Part shown: positions 45,836 to 55,500 of the stretch, in pieces
How the letters are laid out: the number at the start of each line of letters is the position of its first letter
How positions within the stretch are numbered: position 1 is the stretch's first letter
NCBI RefSeq assembly: GCF_018332695.1
Contig: NZ_BOQN01000049.1
Coordinates: 228,046 to 292,045, forward strand
Length of the DNA: 64,000 nt
Reading direction: 5' to 3'
Source of the DNA: Paractinoplanes toevensis
Lineage (GTDB): Bacteria; Actinomycetota; Actinomycetes; Mycobacteriales; Micromonosporaceae
The notes under the pieces: generated by a model
The model's input: only the letters and a program-made list of their open reading frames with translations
Told to the model about the DNA's origin: nothing
The model's database searches: none
Made by a program: the position numbers and the translations under genes

Positions 45836-46255
45836 TCAGATGTTGGCGAGCGAGCCGTTGGTAAGGATCGGCCCCCAATACACCCACTGACCGTCGTGCC
45901 GCACGAAACGGCTGCGCTCGACCATGTCGCCGCGCTTGCCGTGATCTTTGTAGTGGGCCCGGAACTCGACCACGCCCTCGGCGTCGAACATGCCCCCGCC
46001 GCTGGTCTCCAGGATGTCGAGGCCCGTCCAGCGCAGGTGCGAGTCGGGCTCGATCCGCCCCGGCCGGGTGTCCGGGTGCCACGAGCTCAGCACGTACGCG
46101 TCGTCGTCGAGCGCGAACGCCGAATAGCGCGAGCGCATCAGCGCCTCGGCGGTGGCCGGGGCGTGCCCCCGGTGGGCGGGTTCGCAGCATTCGTCGTACG
46201 CCATGCCGAGGTGCCCGCAGGGGCAGGCGGTGGCCACCTTCGTTCGTCGTGCCAT
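45836..46255 (-). CDS. YchJ-family (UPF0225) SEC-C-type zinc protein
   Basis: The 139-aa protein starts with the Cys-rich ACPCGHLGMAYDECC motif of YchJ/SEC-C proteins, then SRYSAFALDDDAYVLSSWHP and GVVEFRAHYK, all typical of the family. Its function is unknown; the Cys/His cluster likely binds zinc. It is first in a same-strand run with the kynurenine genes and divergent from the LacI gene. Confidence 0.9.
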   Translation of the reverse strand: MARRTKVATACPCGHLGMAYDECCEPAHRGHAPATAEALMRSRYSAFALDDDAYVLSSWHPDTRPGRIEPDSHLRWTGLDILETSGGGMFDAEGVVEFRAHYKDHGKRGDMVERSRFVRHDGQWVYWGPILTNGSLANI

Positions 46256-46299
46256 GCGTCAATTCTCGCAGCAGCTCACGGCGTCGGCCACGAAACTCC

Positions 46300-46360
46300 G
46301 CTGCAAGTGCAGCCGACGCTTATCCGGTTCAGCTGCAAGTGGGGGTTCTGATTTTGCAAA
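46300..46360. promoter_or_regulatory. candidate LacI-family operators before the regulator gene
   Basis: GCTGCAAGTG occurs twice as direct repeats (46300-46309 and 46332-46341), 32 bp apart, about three helical turns. A TTTGCAAA palindrome follows at 46353-46360. The first copy also forms CTGCA-AG-TGCAG. CTTGCAG-type half-sites are typical of maltose/alpha-glucoside regulators of the LacI family. Confidence 0.55.
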
Positions 46361-46381
46361 GATATGACGTAGGATTCCGCC

Positions 46382-47371
46382 GTGACCAAACGTCTGGCCG
46401 AGGTGGCGAAGAAGGCGGGCGTCAGCGAGGCGACCGTCAGCCGGGTGCTCAACGGGCGCAGTGGCGTCTCCGAGGCGACCCGCGCATCGGTGCTGACCGC
46501 GCTCGATGTCCTGGGCTATGAGCGGCCCACCAAGTTGCGGGGTGAGCGTGGCCGGCTGGTCGGTCTCGTCCTGCCCGAGCTGCAGAACCCGATCTTCCCG
46601 GCGCTGGCCGAGGTGGTGACCGCCTCGCTCGCGCAGCGCGGTTTCACGCCGCTGCTCGCGGCCCGCACGATCGGTGGTGTCCCCGAGCGCGACTACATCG
46701 AGATGCTGCTCGACCACCAGGTCTCCGGCGTCGTCTTCGCCGGTGGTTCCTACGCGCTGGCCGACGCCGAGCACAGTCACTACCGCGCGCTGACCGATCG
46801 GCGGATGCCGGTGGTGATGGTCAACGCCGGCGTCGACGACCTGGGCTTTCCGCACATCTCGACGGATGACGCGGTGGCCGTCGAGCAGGCCTACGGGCAT
46901 CTGCGATCCCTTGGCCACCAGCGGATCGGCATGGTGATGGGCCCGGAGGACCACGTGCCGTCCCGTCGCAAGCTGGCCGGGCTCGAGAAGATCGCCGGCG
47001 ACGACTGGCTGGTCGAGCGCACCAACTTCTCGATGGAGAGCGCCCGCCTGGCCGCGGGCCGGCTGATCGAGCGCGGCGTCACCGGCATGATCTGCGCGAG
47101 CGACGTGCTGGCGCTCGGGTCGATCCGGGCCGCCCGGCGCCTCGGCCGGGACGTGCCGGCCGACGTGTCCATCGTGGGCTTCGATGACTCAGCGTTGATG
47201 ACGTGCACCGATCCGCCGCTGACCACGGTGCGGCAGCCGATCGAGATGATGGGCCAGGCGGCCGTCGATCTGCTCGTCAACCAGATCGAGGGCAGCGGGG
47301 TGCAGCCGGACGAGCTGCTGTTCGAGCCGGAGCTCGTGGTGCGCGGGTCGACCGGACCGGCACCGAGCTGA
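46382..47371 (+). CDS. LacI-family repressor of the alpha-glucoside locus
   Basis: The 329-aa protein has an N-terminal LacI HTH (about 3-55: LAEVAKKAGVSEATVSRVLNG) and a periplasmic-binding-protein-like sugar domain ending in the DNA-independent dimer region. GTG 46382 follows TAGGA. It precedes the sugar ABC transporter and GH13 gene on the same strand, separated by a terminator, so it likely represses them in response to an alpha-glucoside. Repeats in its own promoter suggest autoregulation. Confidence 0.94.
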   Translation: MTKRLAEVAKKAGVSEATVSRVLNGRSGVSEATRASVLTALDVLGYERPTKLRGERGRLVGLVLPELQNPIFPALAEVVTASLAQRGFTPLLAARTIGGVPERDYIEMLLDHQVSGVVFAGGSYALADAEHSHYRALTDRRMPVVMVNAGVDDLGFPHISTDDAVAVEQAYGHLRSLGHQRIGMVMGPEDHVPSRRKLAGLEKIAGDDWLVERTNFSMESARLAAGRLIERGVTGMICASDVLALGSIRAARRLGRDVPADVSIVGFDDSALMTCTDPPLTTVRQPIEMMGQAAVDLLVNQIEGSGVQPDELLFEPELVVRGSTGPAPS

Positions 47372-47390
47372 CCAGGTAATTCTCCTAACC

Positions 47391-47425
47391 AAGGGCGGGC
47401 CTTCGGGCCCGCCCTTTGCTTTTGC
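47391..47425 (+). terminator. Rho-independent terminator after the LacI gene
   Basis: An 11-bp stem (AAGGGCGGGCC, 47391-47401; complement 47406-47416) with a TTCG tetraloop is followed by a T-rich tract (TTGCTTTT). Confidence 0.92.
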
Positions 47426-47590
47426 CCGGCGGTCGCGTTTTTTCTCATGTCAGTCGGCTTCTTGCGTAACACGGTTCGTCTTTGTATCGTCACCTCCACG
47501 AAACATGACGGCGAGACCCAGGTCACACCGATTGCCGTCAGTGACGAATGCGCAGCTCACCGAGGCCAGACATAAGAAGGGTTGGACAGC

Positions 47591-48973
47591 ATGTCCGTAC
47601 CGCAGTACCGGAAGGTTGCGGCGCTCGCGCTCGTGGCCGGCCTGGGATTCAGCCTTACCGCCTGCTCCACCAAGGGCGATGACGATTCTCCGAAGAGCGC
47701 CGCCGGCAAGACCGTCATCACGGTCGACTGCCAGCCCGACGGCTCCCAGAAGGACCTGCTGAAGAACTGGAACGACGACGTCGCGGCGTTCGAGAAGGAA
47801 AACCCCGACATCACGATCAAGAGCGTCAGCGTCGGCCAGCAGTGCAACAACCCGCCGGACTTCACGGCCCGCCTGACCGGCGGCACGATGACCGACGTCT
47901 TCTACGGCTACATGACCGACCTCCAGCAGGTGCTGGACTCCGGCCAGGCGATGGACATCACCCAGTACGCGAACAAGGACAACATCGCGACCTGGGACAG
48001 CATCGACCCGGCGCTGAAGGCGGTCTTCACCGACGAGAACAAGGTCTACGCGGTCCCGACGAAGAACTACTCGATGGGCCTGCTCTACAACAAGACCCTG
48101 TTCACCAAGGCCGGGCTCGACGTCAACAACCCGCCCAAGACCTGGGCCGACGTCCGTACGGCGGCCAAGAAGATCGCCGCCCTCGGCGGCGGGGTCTCCG
48201 GCTACTCGGAGTACAGCGCCGGCAACACCGGTGGCTGGCACTTCACCGCCGAGCTCTACGCGCAGGGCGGCCAGATCCTGTCGGCCGACAACAAGAAGGC
48301 CGACTTCAACAACGCCCAGGGCAAGCAGGTCCTGCAGAACCTCAAGGACATGCGGTACGGCGACAACAGCATGGGCAGCCGTCAGCTCCTGCAGTGGGCC
48401 GACCTGCTGACCAACGCCGCGGGCGGCAAGGTCGGCATGTTCGTCGGCGCGCCCGACGCCACCACCGCGATCGTCCAGCAGTTCCAGGGCAAGTACCAGG
48501 ACTGGGCGATGGCTCCGATGCCGGGCCAGGACGGCGCGGCCAAGGGCACGCTGGGCGGCGGCGAGGGTTACTTCTTCCGCAAGGACCTCACGCCCGAGCA
48601 GGTCAAGGCCGGTCTCAAGTGGATCACCTTCGAGAAGCTGACCCCGGGCAAGGGCCAGTTCGACTACGCCCGGGCCAAGACCCAGAACCAGCCGGTCGGC
48701 CTGCCCCAGCCGCTGCTCTTCGCGAACGGCACCGAGGCGCAGAAGCAGGAGCTCGACGCCCGCAAGGCCAACCAGAACGTGCCGAGCGAGAACTTCGGTC
48801 TCTTCGAGGCCACCCCGGTGCCGATCAAGGGTGAGCCGGCCAACGCGCAGGCCATCTACGCGGTGCTGGACAGCGCGATGTCCGGGGTGCTGACCAACCC
48901 CAACGCCAACATCGACGACCTGCTCAAGACCGCCGAGACGAAGACCAACCAGCTGCTGGCTTCGAACGGCTGA
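47591..48973 (+). CDS. sugar ABC transporter substrate-binding lipoprotein
   Basis: The 460-aa protein has a lipoprotein signal with lipobox LTACS and a family-1 solute-binding fold (VITVDCQPDGSQKDLLKNWN...GGTMTDVFYGYMTDLQQ). It would bind an oligosaccharide outside the membrane and deliver it to the two permeases downstream. Context with GH13 and GH87 enzymes points to alpha-glucosides. ATG 47591 is preceded by AAGAAGGG. A stable hairpin after the stop probably keeps its mRNA more abundant than that of the permeases. Confidence 0.92.
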   Translation: MSVPQYRKVAALALVAGLGFSLTACSTKGDDDSPKSAAGKTVITVDCQPDGSQKDLLKNWNDDVAAFEKENPDITIKSVSVGQQCNNPPDFTARLTGGTMTDVFYGYMTDLQQVLDSGQAMDITQYANKDNIATWDSIDPALKAVFTDENKVYAVPTKNYSMGLLYNKTLFTKAGLDVNNPPKTWADVRTAAKKIAALGGGVSGYSEYSAGNTGGWHFTAELYAQGGQILSADNKKADFNNAQGKQVLQNLKDMRYGDNSMGSRQLLQWADLLTNAAGGKVGMFVGAPDATTAIVQQFQGKYQDWAMAPMPGQDGAAKGTLGGGEGYFFRKDLTPEQVKAGLKWITFEKLTPGKGQFDYARAKTQNQPVGLPQPLLFANGTEAQKQELDARKANQNVPSENFGLFEATPVPIKGEPANAQAIYAVLDSAMSGVLTNPNANIDDLLKTAETKTNQLLASNG

Positions 48974-48980
48974 CCGACGA

Positions 48981-49006
48981 GTGCGGGGGCCTCACGGCCC
49001 CCGCAC
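48981..49006 (+). terminator. intercistronic hairpin (attenuator/stabiliser)
   Basis: Perfect 11-bp stem GTGCGGGGGCC (48981-48991) with its complement at 48996-49006 and loop TCAC, between the binding-protein and permease genes. No T-run follows. Its position suits partial termination or 3'-end protection that gives excess binding protein. Confidence 0.75.
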
Positions 49007-49031
49007 CCCTTCTCGATAGCAGGAGCTTTCG

Positions 49032-49979
49032 TTGGCGACGATGACCAGCGTCCCGGAAACCAAGAAAACCCCACGGGTGTACGCGGTACGCAAAGTGCAG
49101 ACCCGGCGCGGACGCAAACTTCGGGACAACCTGACCGGCTACGCGTTCCTGATCGGGGCGGTCTTCTGTTTCGCCCTGTTCAGCTGGTTCCCGATGATCC
49201 GCGGCATCGTGATGAGCTTCCAGCACACCAAGCGCGGCGTGACGAGTTGGGTGGGCTTCGACAACTACACCCGGATCGTGCAGGACCCGAGCTTCTGGAC
49301 CGCCTGGAAGAACACCTTCTACTTCACGGTGCTGGCCCTGATCCTCGGTTACCTGGTCCCGTTCGTGGTGGCGATCCTGCTCAACGAGCTGCGGCACGGC
49401 AAGGGCTACCTGCGCATCCTGGTCTACCTGCCGGTGATGCTGCCGCCCGCCTCGGCACTGTTCCTGTTCAAGTACTACGCGTACGACCCGAGCGACGCCG
49501 GCCTGTTCAACGCGATCCTGAAGTTCCTGCACCTGCCGACGTCGGAGTGGATGCAGTCGCCGACCATGACGATGCCGGCCATGGTGCTCGCCTCGACCTG
49601 GATGAACATGGGCGGCGCGGTGCTGATCTACCTGGCCGCCCTGCAGAACATCCCGGGCGAGCTGTACGAGGCGGCCGAGCTCGACGGCGCCGGGATCTTC
49701 CGGCGGATCTGGAACGTGACGATCCCGCAGACCCGGCTCATCCTCGCGCTGCTGGCGATGCTCCAGATCGTCGCCACCATGCAGGTCTTCATCGAGCCGC
49801 TGATCCTGGCCAACGGCGCCGGCACGCAGGACTCGGCGACCTCGGTGGCCTACCTCATCTACCAGCACGGCTTCTTCCAGAACGATCTCAACGGCGCCGC
49901 CGCACTGGGCGTGATCATGCTGCTGGTGCTGGCCGCCTTCTCCGCCGTGTACGTGCGACTGACGACGAAACAGGACTGA
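49032..49979 (+). CDS. sugar ABC transporter permease, MalF type
   Basis: The 315-aa protein has six membrane helices and the EAA loop (ELYEAAELDGAGIFRRIWNVTIP) that docks the ATPase. AGGAG at 49021-49025 is ideally spaced for the TTG at 49032; ATG 49041 is the alternative. It forms a heterodimer with the next gene product. No ATPase gene is in the operon. Confidence 0.93.
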   Translation: MATMTSVPETKKTPRVYAVRKVQTRRGRKLRDNLTGYAFLIGAVFCFALFSWFPMIRGIVMSFQHTKRGVTSWVGFDNYTRIVQDPSFWTAWKNTFYFTVLALILGYLVPFVVAILLNELRHGKGYLRILVYLPVMLPPASALFLFKYYAYDPSDAGLFNAILKFLHLPTSEWMQSPTMTMPAMVLASTWMNMGGAVLIYLAALQNIPGELYEAAELDGAGIFRRIWNVTIPQTRLILALLAMLQIVATMQVFIEPLILANGAGTQDSATSVAYLIYQHGFFQNDLNGAAALGVIMLLVLAAFSAVYVRLTTKQD

Positions 49980-49983
49980 GACG

Positions 49984-50856
49984 ATGTCGCGAACCCTTAT
50001 CTCCCAGGCCCAGCTCCAGCGCGGCCGCGGCAAGTTCCTCTACTGGACGATCCTCGCGGCGGTCGTCGTCGTCTTCACCCTGGTCTTCATCGGGCCGCTG
50101 TACTGGATGGTCACCGGCGCGCTCAAGAGCGGGCAGGAGATCGCGCAGACCCCGCCGACGATCTGGCCGAAGGACCCGCAGACGCAGAACTACACCGACG
50201 CGTGGAACAACCTGAACCTCGCCAAGCTGATGTTCAACACGTTCTACTACGCGGCCGGCGCGGTCGTCTTCCAGCTCATCTTCGACACTGCCGCGGCGTA
50301 CGCCCTCTCCAAGCTCCGCCCGATGTTCGGCAACGTGATCCTCGGCGCGATGCTGGCCACCCTGATGATCCCGGCGATGGTGCTGATCGTCCCGCAGTAC
50401 GTGACCGCGATCGACCTGCCGCTGGTGCACGTCAGCCTGATCGACTCGCCGTGGGCGCTGTGGCTGCCGCTGATCGCCAACGCGTTCAACATCTTCCTGC
50501 TCAAGCGGTTCTTCGACTCGATCCCCGAGGACCTGATCGCCGCCGCCCAGGTGGACGGCGCGTCGCCGCTGCGCACGCTCTGGTCGATCATCCTGCCGAT
50601 GTCGCGGCCGATCCTCGGGGTGGTCTCGATCTTCGCGGTCACCTACGTCTGGAAAGACTTCCTCTGGCCGAAGCTGGTCATGCCGTCACCGGAGACGCGC
50701 ACGCTCAGTGTCGGTATCTACGCGTTCTCCGGCGGCACCCCGATGAACGTGGTCGTCGCCGCTTCGGTCATCGCCGCCATTCCCACGGTGATCATTTTCC
50801 TGATCTTCCAGCGGAACATCATGGCGGGTTTGACCACAGGCAGTCTCAAAGGCTGA
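49984..50856 (+). CDS. sugar ABC transporter permease, MalG type
   Basis: The 290-aa protein has six membrane helices and the EAA loop (EDLIAAAQVDGASPLRTLWSIILP). It starts 4 bp after the stop of its partner. As in Streptomyces carbohydrate importers, energy probably comes from a shared MsiK-type ATPase encoded elsewhere (established for that genus, inferred here). Confidence 0.93.
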   Translation: MSRTLISQAQLQRGRGKFLYWTILAAVVVVFTLVFIGPLYWMVTGALKSGQEIAQTPPTIWPKDPQTQNYTDAWNNLNLAKLMFNTFYYAAGAVVFQLIFDTAAAYALSKLRPMFGNVILGAMLATLMIPAMVLIVPQYVTAIDLPLVHVSLIDSPWALWLPLIANAFNIFLLKRFFDSIPEDLIAAAQVDGASPLRTLWSIILPMSRPILGVVSIFAVTYVWKDFLWPKLVMPSPETRTLSVGIYAFSGGTPMNVVVAASVIAAIPTVIIFLIFQRNIMAGLTTGSLKG

Positions 50857-50922
50857 AAAATCATTAGAAATACGGGTCCGGGAATACCGGGCCGTCTCAC
50901 CCATGCGAGAAAGCAGGTGCTC

Positions 50923-52500
50923 GTGTCCACAACCGAGTGGTGGCGTAGCGCGGTCATTTACCAGGTGTACCCGCGGAGCTTCGCCGACACCGACGGCGAC
51001 GGCATCGGGGACGTCCAGGGCATCCGCGCACACCTGGGGCACCTGCGTGACCTGGGCGTCGACGCGATCTGGATGAGCCCGTGGTACCCGTCGCCGATGG
51101 CCGACGCGGGCTACGACGTGGCCGACTTCCGCGACATCGACCCGGTCTTCGGCACGCTCGCCCAGGCCGAGGCGCTGATCGAGGAGGCGCACGCGGTCGG
51201 CATCCGCATGATCGTCGACATCGTCCCGAACCACATCTCCAGTGAGCACCCGTGGTTCAAGGCGGCGCTGGCCTCACCCGACGCGCCGGAACGGGACTAC
51301 TTCTGGTTCCGGCCGGGGCGTGGCGAGAACGGCGACGAAATGCCGACGAACTGGAGGGGGGAGTTCGGCGGCACCACCTGGACCCGTACACCCGATGGGT
51401 CTTGGTATTTGCATCTCTTCACGCCCGAGCAACCTGATCTGAATTGGGATCACCCGGATGTGCGGGCCGAATTCGAGAGCATTCTTCGATTCTGGTTCGA
51501 CCGAGGAGTCGACGGCATCCGGATCGACTCGGCGGCCCTGCTTTTCAAGGACCCCTCGTTGCCGGAGGTGGTCGAGGGCGCGAAACACCCCTTCCACGAC
51601 CTCGACGAGGTGCACGACGTCTACCGCGGTTGGCGCCGGGTGGCAGAGGAATATCCCGACCGCGCTCTGATCGGCGAGGTCTGGATGCCGGAGGTCGAGC
51701 GGTTCGCCAACTATCTGCGCCCGGACGAGTTGCACGCGGCGTTCAACTTCGACTTCCTCGGCTGCGCCTGGGACCCGCGGCTGATGCGCGAATGCGTCGA
51801 CCGCACCCTCGACGCGCACCGGGCCGTCGGCGCCCCGGCCACCTGGGTGCTGTCCAACCACGACGTCACCCGGCACGTCACCCGCTACGGCCGCGCCGAC
51901 ACCACGTTCAGCTTCGACAACAACCTCGACGGCACCCCGGTCGACCTCATGCTCGGCACCCGGCGGGCCCGCGCGGCCGCGCTGCTGTCGCTGTCGCTGC
52001 CCGGCGGCACCTACATCTACCAGGGCGAGGAGCTGGGTCTCTGGGAGAACGAGAACATCCCGCCGGCCTCCTACCAGGACCCGATGTGGGCGCGGCGCGG
52101 GCACAGCCGGGACGGCTGCCGGGTGCCGCTGCCGTGGAGCGGCGACGAACCGCCGTTCGGTTTCAGCACCGCCGACCCGTGGCTTCCCCAGCTGCCCGAA
52201 TGGAAGGACCTGACCGTCGAGGCGCAGAGCGGCGACCCGACTTCGATGCTCGAGCTGTACCGCGCGGCCATCGCCCTGCGCCGCGCCGAGGACGGGCTGC
52301 ACCGGCCCGCCATGTCCTGGCTGGACCTCGGCCCCGAGGTCCTCGCCTACACCCGAGGCGACCGGTTCGCCTGCGTCGTCAACATGTCCGGCTCCCCGAT
52401 CCCCCTGCCGGACCACGAGACCTCCCTGCTCGCCAGTGGCCCACTCGACGGTGACCGCCTCCCCCAGGACACCGCCGTCTGGCTGCGTTTGACGGCCTGA
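50923..52500 (+). CDS. GH13 alpha-glucosidase / oligo-1,6-glucosidase
   Basis: The 525-aa cytoplasmic enzyme has the GH13 barrel motifs: DIVPNHIS (region I), GIRIDSAALL with nucleophile Asp (II), LIGEVWMP with acid Glu (III) and VLSNHDVTRH with Asp (IV). It hydrolyses imported alpha-glucosides such as maltose-type or isomaltose-type sugars. GTG 50923 is chosen with AGG five bases upstream; GTG 50917 is an alternative. It follows the permease genes by 66 bp and completes the import-and-use operon. Confidence 0.93.
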   Translation: MSTTEWWRSAVIYQVYPRSFADTDGDGIGDVQGIRAHLGHLRDLGVDAIWMSPWYPSPMADAGYDVADFRDIDPVFGTLAQAEALIEEAHAVGIRMIVDIVPNHISSEHPWFKAALASPDAPERDYFWFRPGRGENGDEMPTNWRGEFGGTTWTRTPDGSWYLHLFTPEQPDLNWDHPDVRAEFESILRFWFDRGVDGIRIDSAALLFKDPSLPEVVEGAKHPFHDLDEVHDVYRGWRRVAEEYPDRALIGEVWMPEVERFANYLRPDELHAAFNFDFLGCAWDPRLMRECVDRTLDAHRAVGAPATWVLSNHDVTRHVTRYGRADTTFSFDNNLDGTPVDLMLGTRRARAAALLSLSLPGGTYIYQGEELGLWENENIPPASYQDPMWARRGHSRDGCRVPLPWSGDEPPFGFSTADPWLPQLPEWKDLTVEAQSGDPTSMLELYRAAIALRRAEDGLHRPAMSWLDLGPEVLAYTRGDRFACVVNMSGSPIPLPDHETSLLASGPLDGDRLPQDTAVWLRLTA

Positions 52501-52544
52501 CAGGGAGTCGGGGGCTTTTCACGGAAGAAAGGCTCGCTCCCGCT

Positions 52545-55500
52545 ATGCCTCGATTCAGAAGACTCCTTGCCGCGTCCGCCGCGGCGGGAGTCGTAGCCGC
52601 CATCTTCTCCGTCCCCACCGCAGCCTCCGCCGCCGGCCCGAACCTGGCGGCCGGAAAGACCTTCAGCGCCAGCAGCTACGCCGACGTCTACGGCGCCGGC
52701 AACGCCGGCGACGGCAACGCGAACACCTACTGGGAGAGCAACAACAACGCGTTCCCGCAGTGGCTGCAGGTTGACCTGGGCGCCGCCACCAGCGTCAACC
52801 AGGCAATCCTGAAGCTGCCGCCGGCCACCGCCTGGGCCACCCGCACCGAGACCCTGACCGTCCAGGGCAGCACCGACGGCTCGTCGTTCAGCACCCTGAA
52901 AGCCTCGGCCGGCTACACCTTCAACCCGGCCTCCGGCAACAGCGTGACCATCGACTTCACGGCGACCACGGCCCGGTTCGTCCGGCTGTCGTTCACCGGC
53001 AACACCGGCTGGCCGGCCGGCCAGCTGTCCGAACTGGAGGTCTACGGTCCGGCCACCGGCGGGGACACCCAGGCGCCGAGCGCGCCCGGCAACCTCGCCT
53101 ACACCCAGCCCGGTTCCGGGCAGATCCGGCTGACCTGGTCGGCCTCGACCGACAACGTCGGCGTCACCGGCTACGACGTGTACGCCAACGGGGTGCTGCG
53201 CACCAGCCTCGGTGCGGGCGTGCTGACCTACACCGACAGCCAGCCGGACACCGCCACCGTCGCCTACCAGGTGAAGGCCAAGGACGCGGCCGGCAACGTC
53301 TCGGCCGCGAGCAACACGGTCACGCGCAACGGTTCTTCTGTCGGTGGGACCAACCTCGCGCTCAACAAGCCGATCGAGGCGTCCTCGACCGTCTTCACGT
53401 TCGTGGCCACCAACGCCAACGACGGCAACACGGCCACCTACTGGGAGGGCAACGCGTACCCGGCTCTGCTCACCGCGAAGCTGGGCTCGAACGCCTCGCT
53501 TCAGCAGGTGGTGGTCAAGCTCAACCCGGACAGTTCCTGGGGTACGCGGCAGCAGACGTTCTCGGTTCTCGGGCGCGATCAGGGCTCGTCGTCGTTCACC
53601 ACGCTGGTCGGGTCCGCGACGTACACCTTCAACCCGGCCTCGGGCAACACGGTGACCATCCCGGTCAGCGGAACCGCCGCGGACGTCCGCCTGTCCTTCA
53701 CCGCCAACAGCGGCGCGCCGAGCGGCCAGGTGGCCGAGTTCCAGGTGATCGGTACCGCGGCCCCGAACCCGGACCTGACCGTGACGGCCCTGACGTTCTC
53801 ACCGTCCGCCCCGGTGGAGACGGACGCGGTGACGCTGTCGGCGACCGTCAAGAACATCGGAACAGCCGCGGCTGCCGCGACGACGGTCAGCTTCTACGTG
53901 GGTACCACTAAGGTTAGTACGGCTAACGTTAGTGCGACTAACGTTGGTGCCACTAACGTTGTCACGGCTAACATCGGTGCTCGGGACGCCGGCAGCTACC
54001 CGCTTTCCGCGGTGGTCGACGAGCCGAATGCGGTGATCGAGACCAACGAGGCGAACAACTCGTTCTCGGCACCGAGCAACCTCGTGGTGACCCCGGTCAG
54101 CAGCTCCGACCTGGTCGCCTCGGTGGTCTCCTGGTCCCCCGGCAACCCGGCGCCCGGCAACACGGTCACCTTCTCGGTGACGATCAAGAACCAGGGCTCG
54201 GCGGCCTCGGCCTCCGGTGCGCACGGTGTCACCGTGACCGTGCTGAACGGCTCGACCGTGGTGAAGACCCTGACCGGCTCCTACACCGGGGCGCTGGCCG
54301 CGGGTGCTTCGTCGCCGGCGCTCAACCTCGGCACCTGGACCGCCGTGAACGGCAAGTACACGGTCCGCACGGTGGTCGCGGTCGACGCCAACGAACTGGC
54401 CGTCAAGCAGGCCAACAACACCGCCGACAAGCCGTTCTTCGTCGGGCGGGGCGCCAACATGCCCTACGACATGTACGAGGCCGAGGACGGCTCGATCGGC
54501 GGCGGCGCGGCGATCGTCGGGCCCAACCGTACGGTCGGCGACCTGGCCGGCGAGGCGTCCGGCCGCAAGGCCGTCACCCTCAACCAGACCGGGGCGTACG
54601 TGCAGTGGACGTCGCGTGCGGCCACCAACACGATCGTCGCCCGTTTCTCCATCCCGGACGGCACCACCAGCTCGATCAACGTGTACGTGAACGGCAGCCT
54701 CAACAAGGCGCTGCCGCTCACCTCGAAGTACGCGTGGCTGTACGGCAACGAGACGGCGCCGCAGAACTCCGGATCCGACCCGCGGCACATCTACGACGAG
54801 GCGAACATCCTGCTCACCGGCTCGTTCCCGGCCGGCAGCACGATCAAGCTGCAGAAGGACGGGGCCAACTCGGGCACCATCGCGATCGACTTCATCAACC
54901 TGGAGCAGGTCGCGGCGCTGGGCAACCCGGACGCCTCGAAGTACGTCGTGCCGGCCGGTTTCGACCAGCAGTCGGTGCAGAACGCCCTGGATGCCGCGCG
55001 GCAGGACACCACCAAGCTCGGTGTCTACCTGCCCGCCGGTGACTACCAGACCTCCAGCAAGCTGCAGGTCTACGGCCGGCCGATCGTGGTCACCGGCGCG
55101 GGCCCCTGGTACACCCGCTTCTACACCCCGTCCACCCAGACCGAGACCGACGCCGGCTTCCGGGCCGACTCGGGCGCGAACGGTTCGACGTTCAAGAACT
55201 TCGCGTTCTTCGGCAACTACACGACCCGGATCGACGGGCCCGGCAAGGTGTTCGACTTCGCGAACGTCTCCGGCATCACCATCGACAACATCTGGGCCGA
55301 GCACGTGGTGTGCCTCTACTGGGGCGCGAACACCGACAACATGGTCATCAAGAACACCCGGATCCGCGACACCTTCGCGGACGGGATCAACATGACCAAC
55401 GGCAGCACCGGCAACCTGGTCGACAACAACGAGGCCCGGGCCACCGGGGACGACAGCTTCGCGCTGTTCTCGGCGATCGACGCGGGCGGCTCGGACGAGA

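Noticed and set aside
42750..46255. Specialised-metabolite cluster around the kynurenine genes
   Set aside because: No NRPS, PKS or tailoring genes occur beside them; simple tryptophan catabolism is enough.
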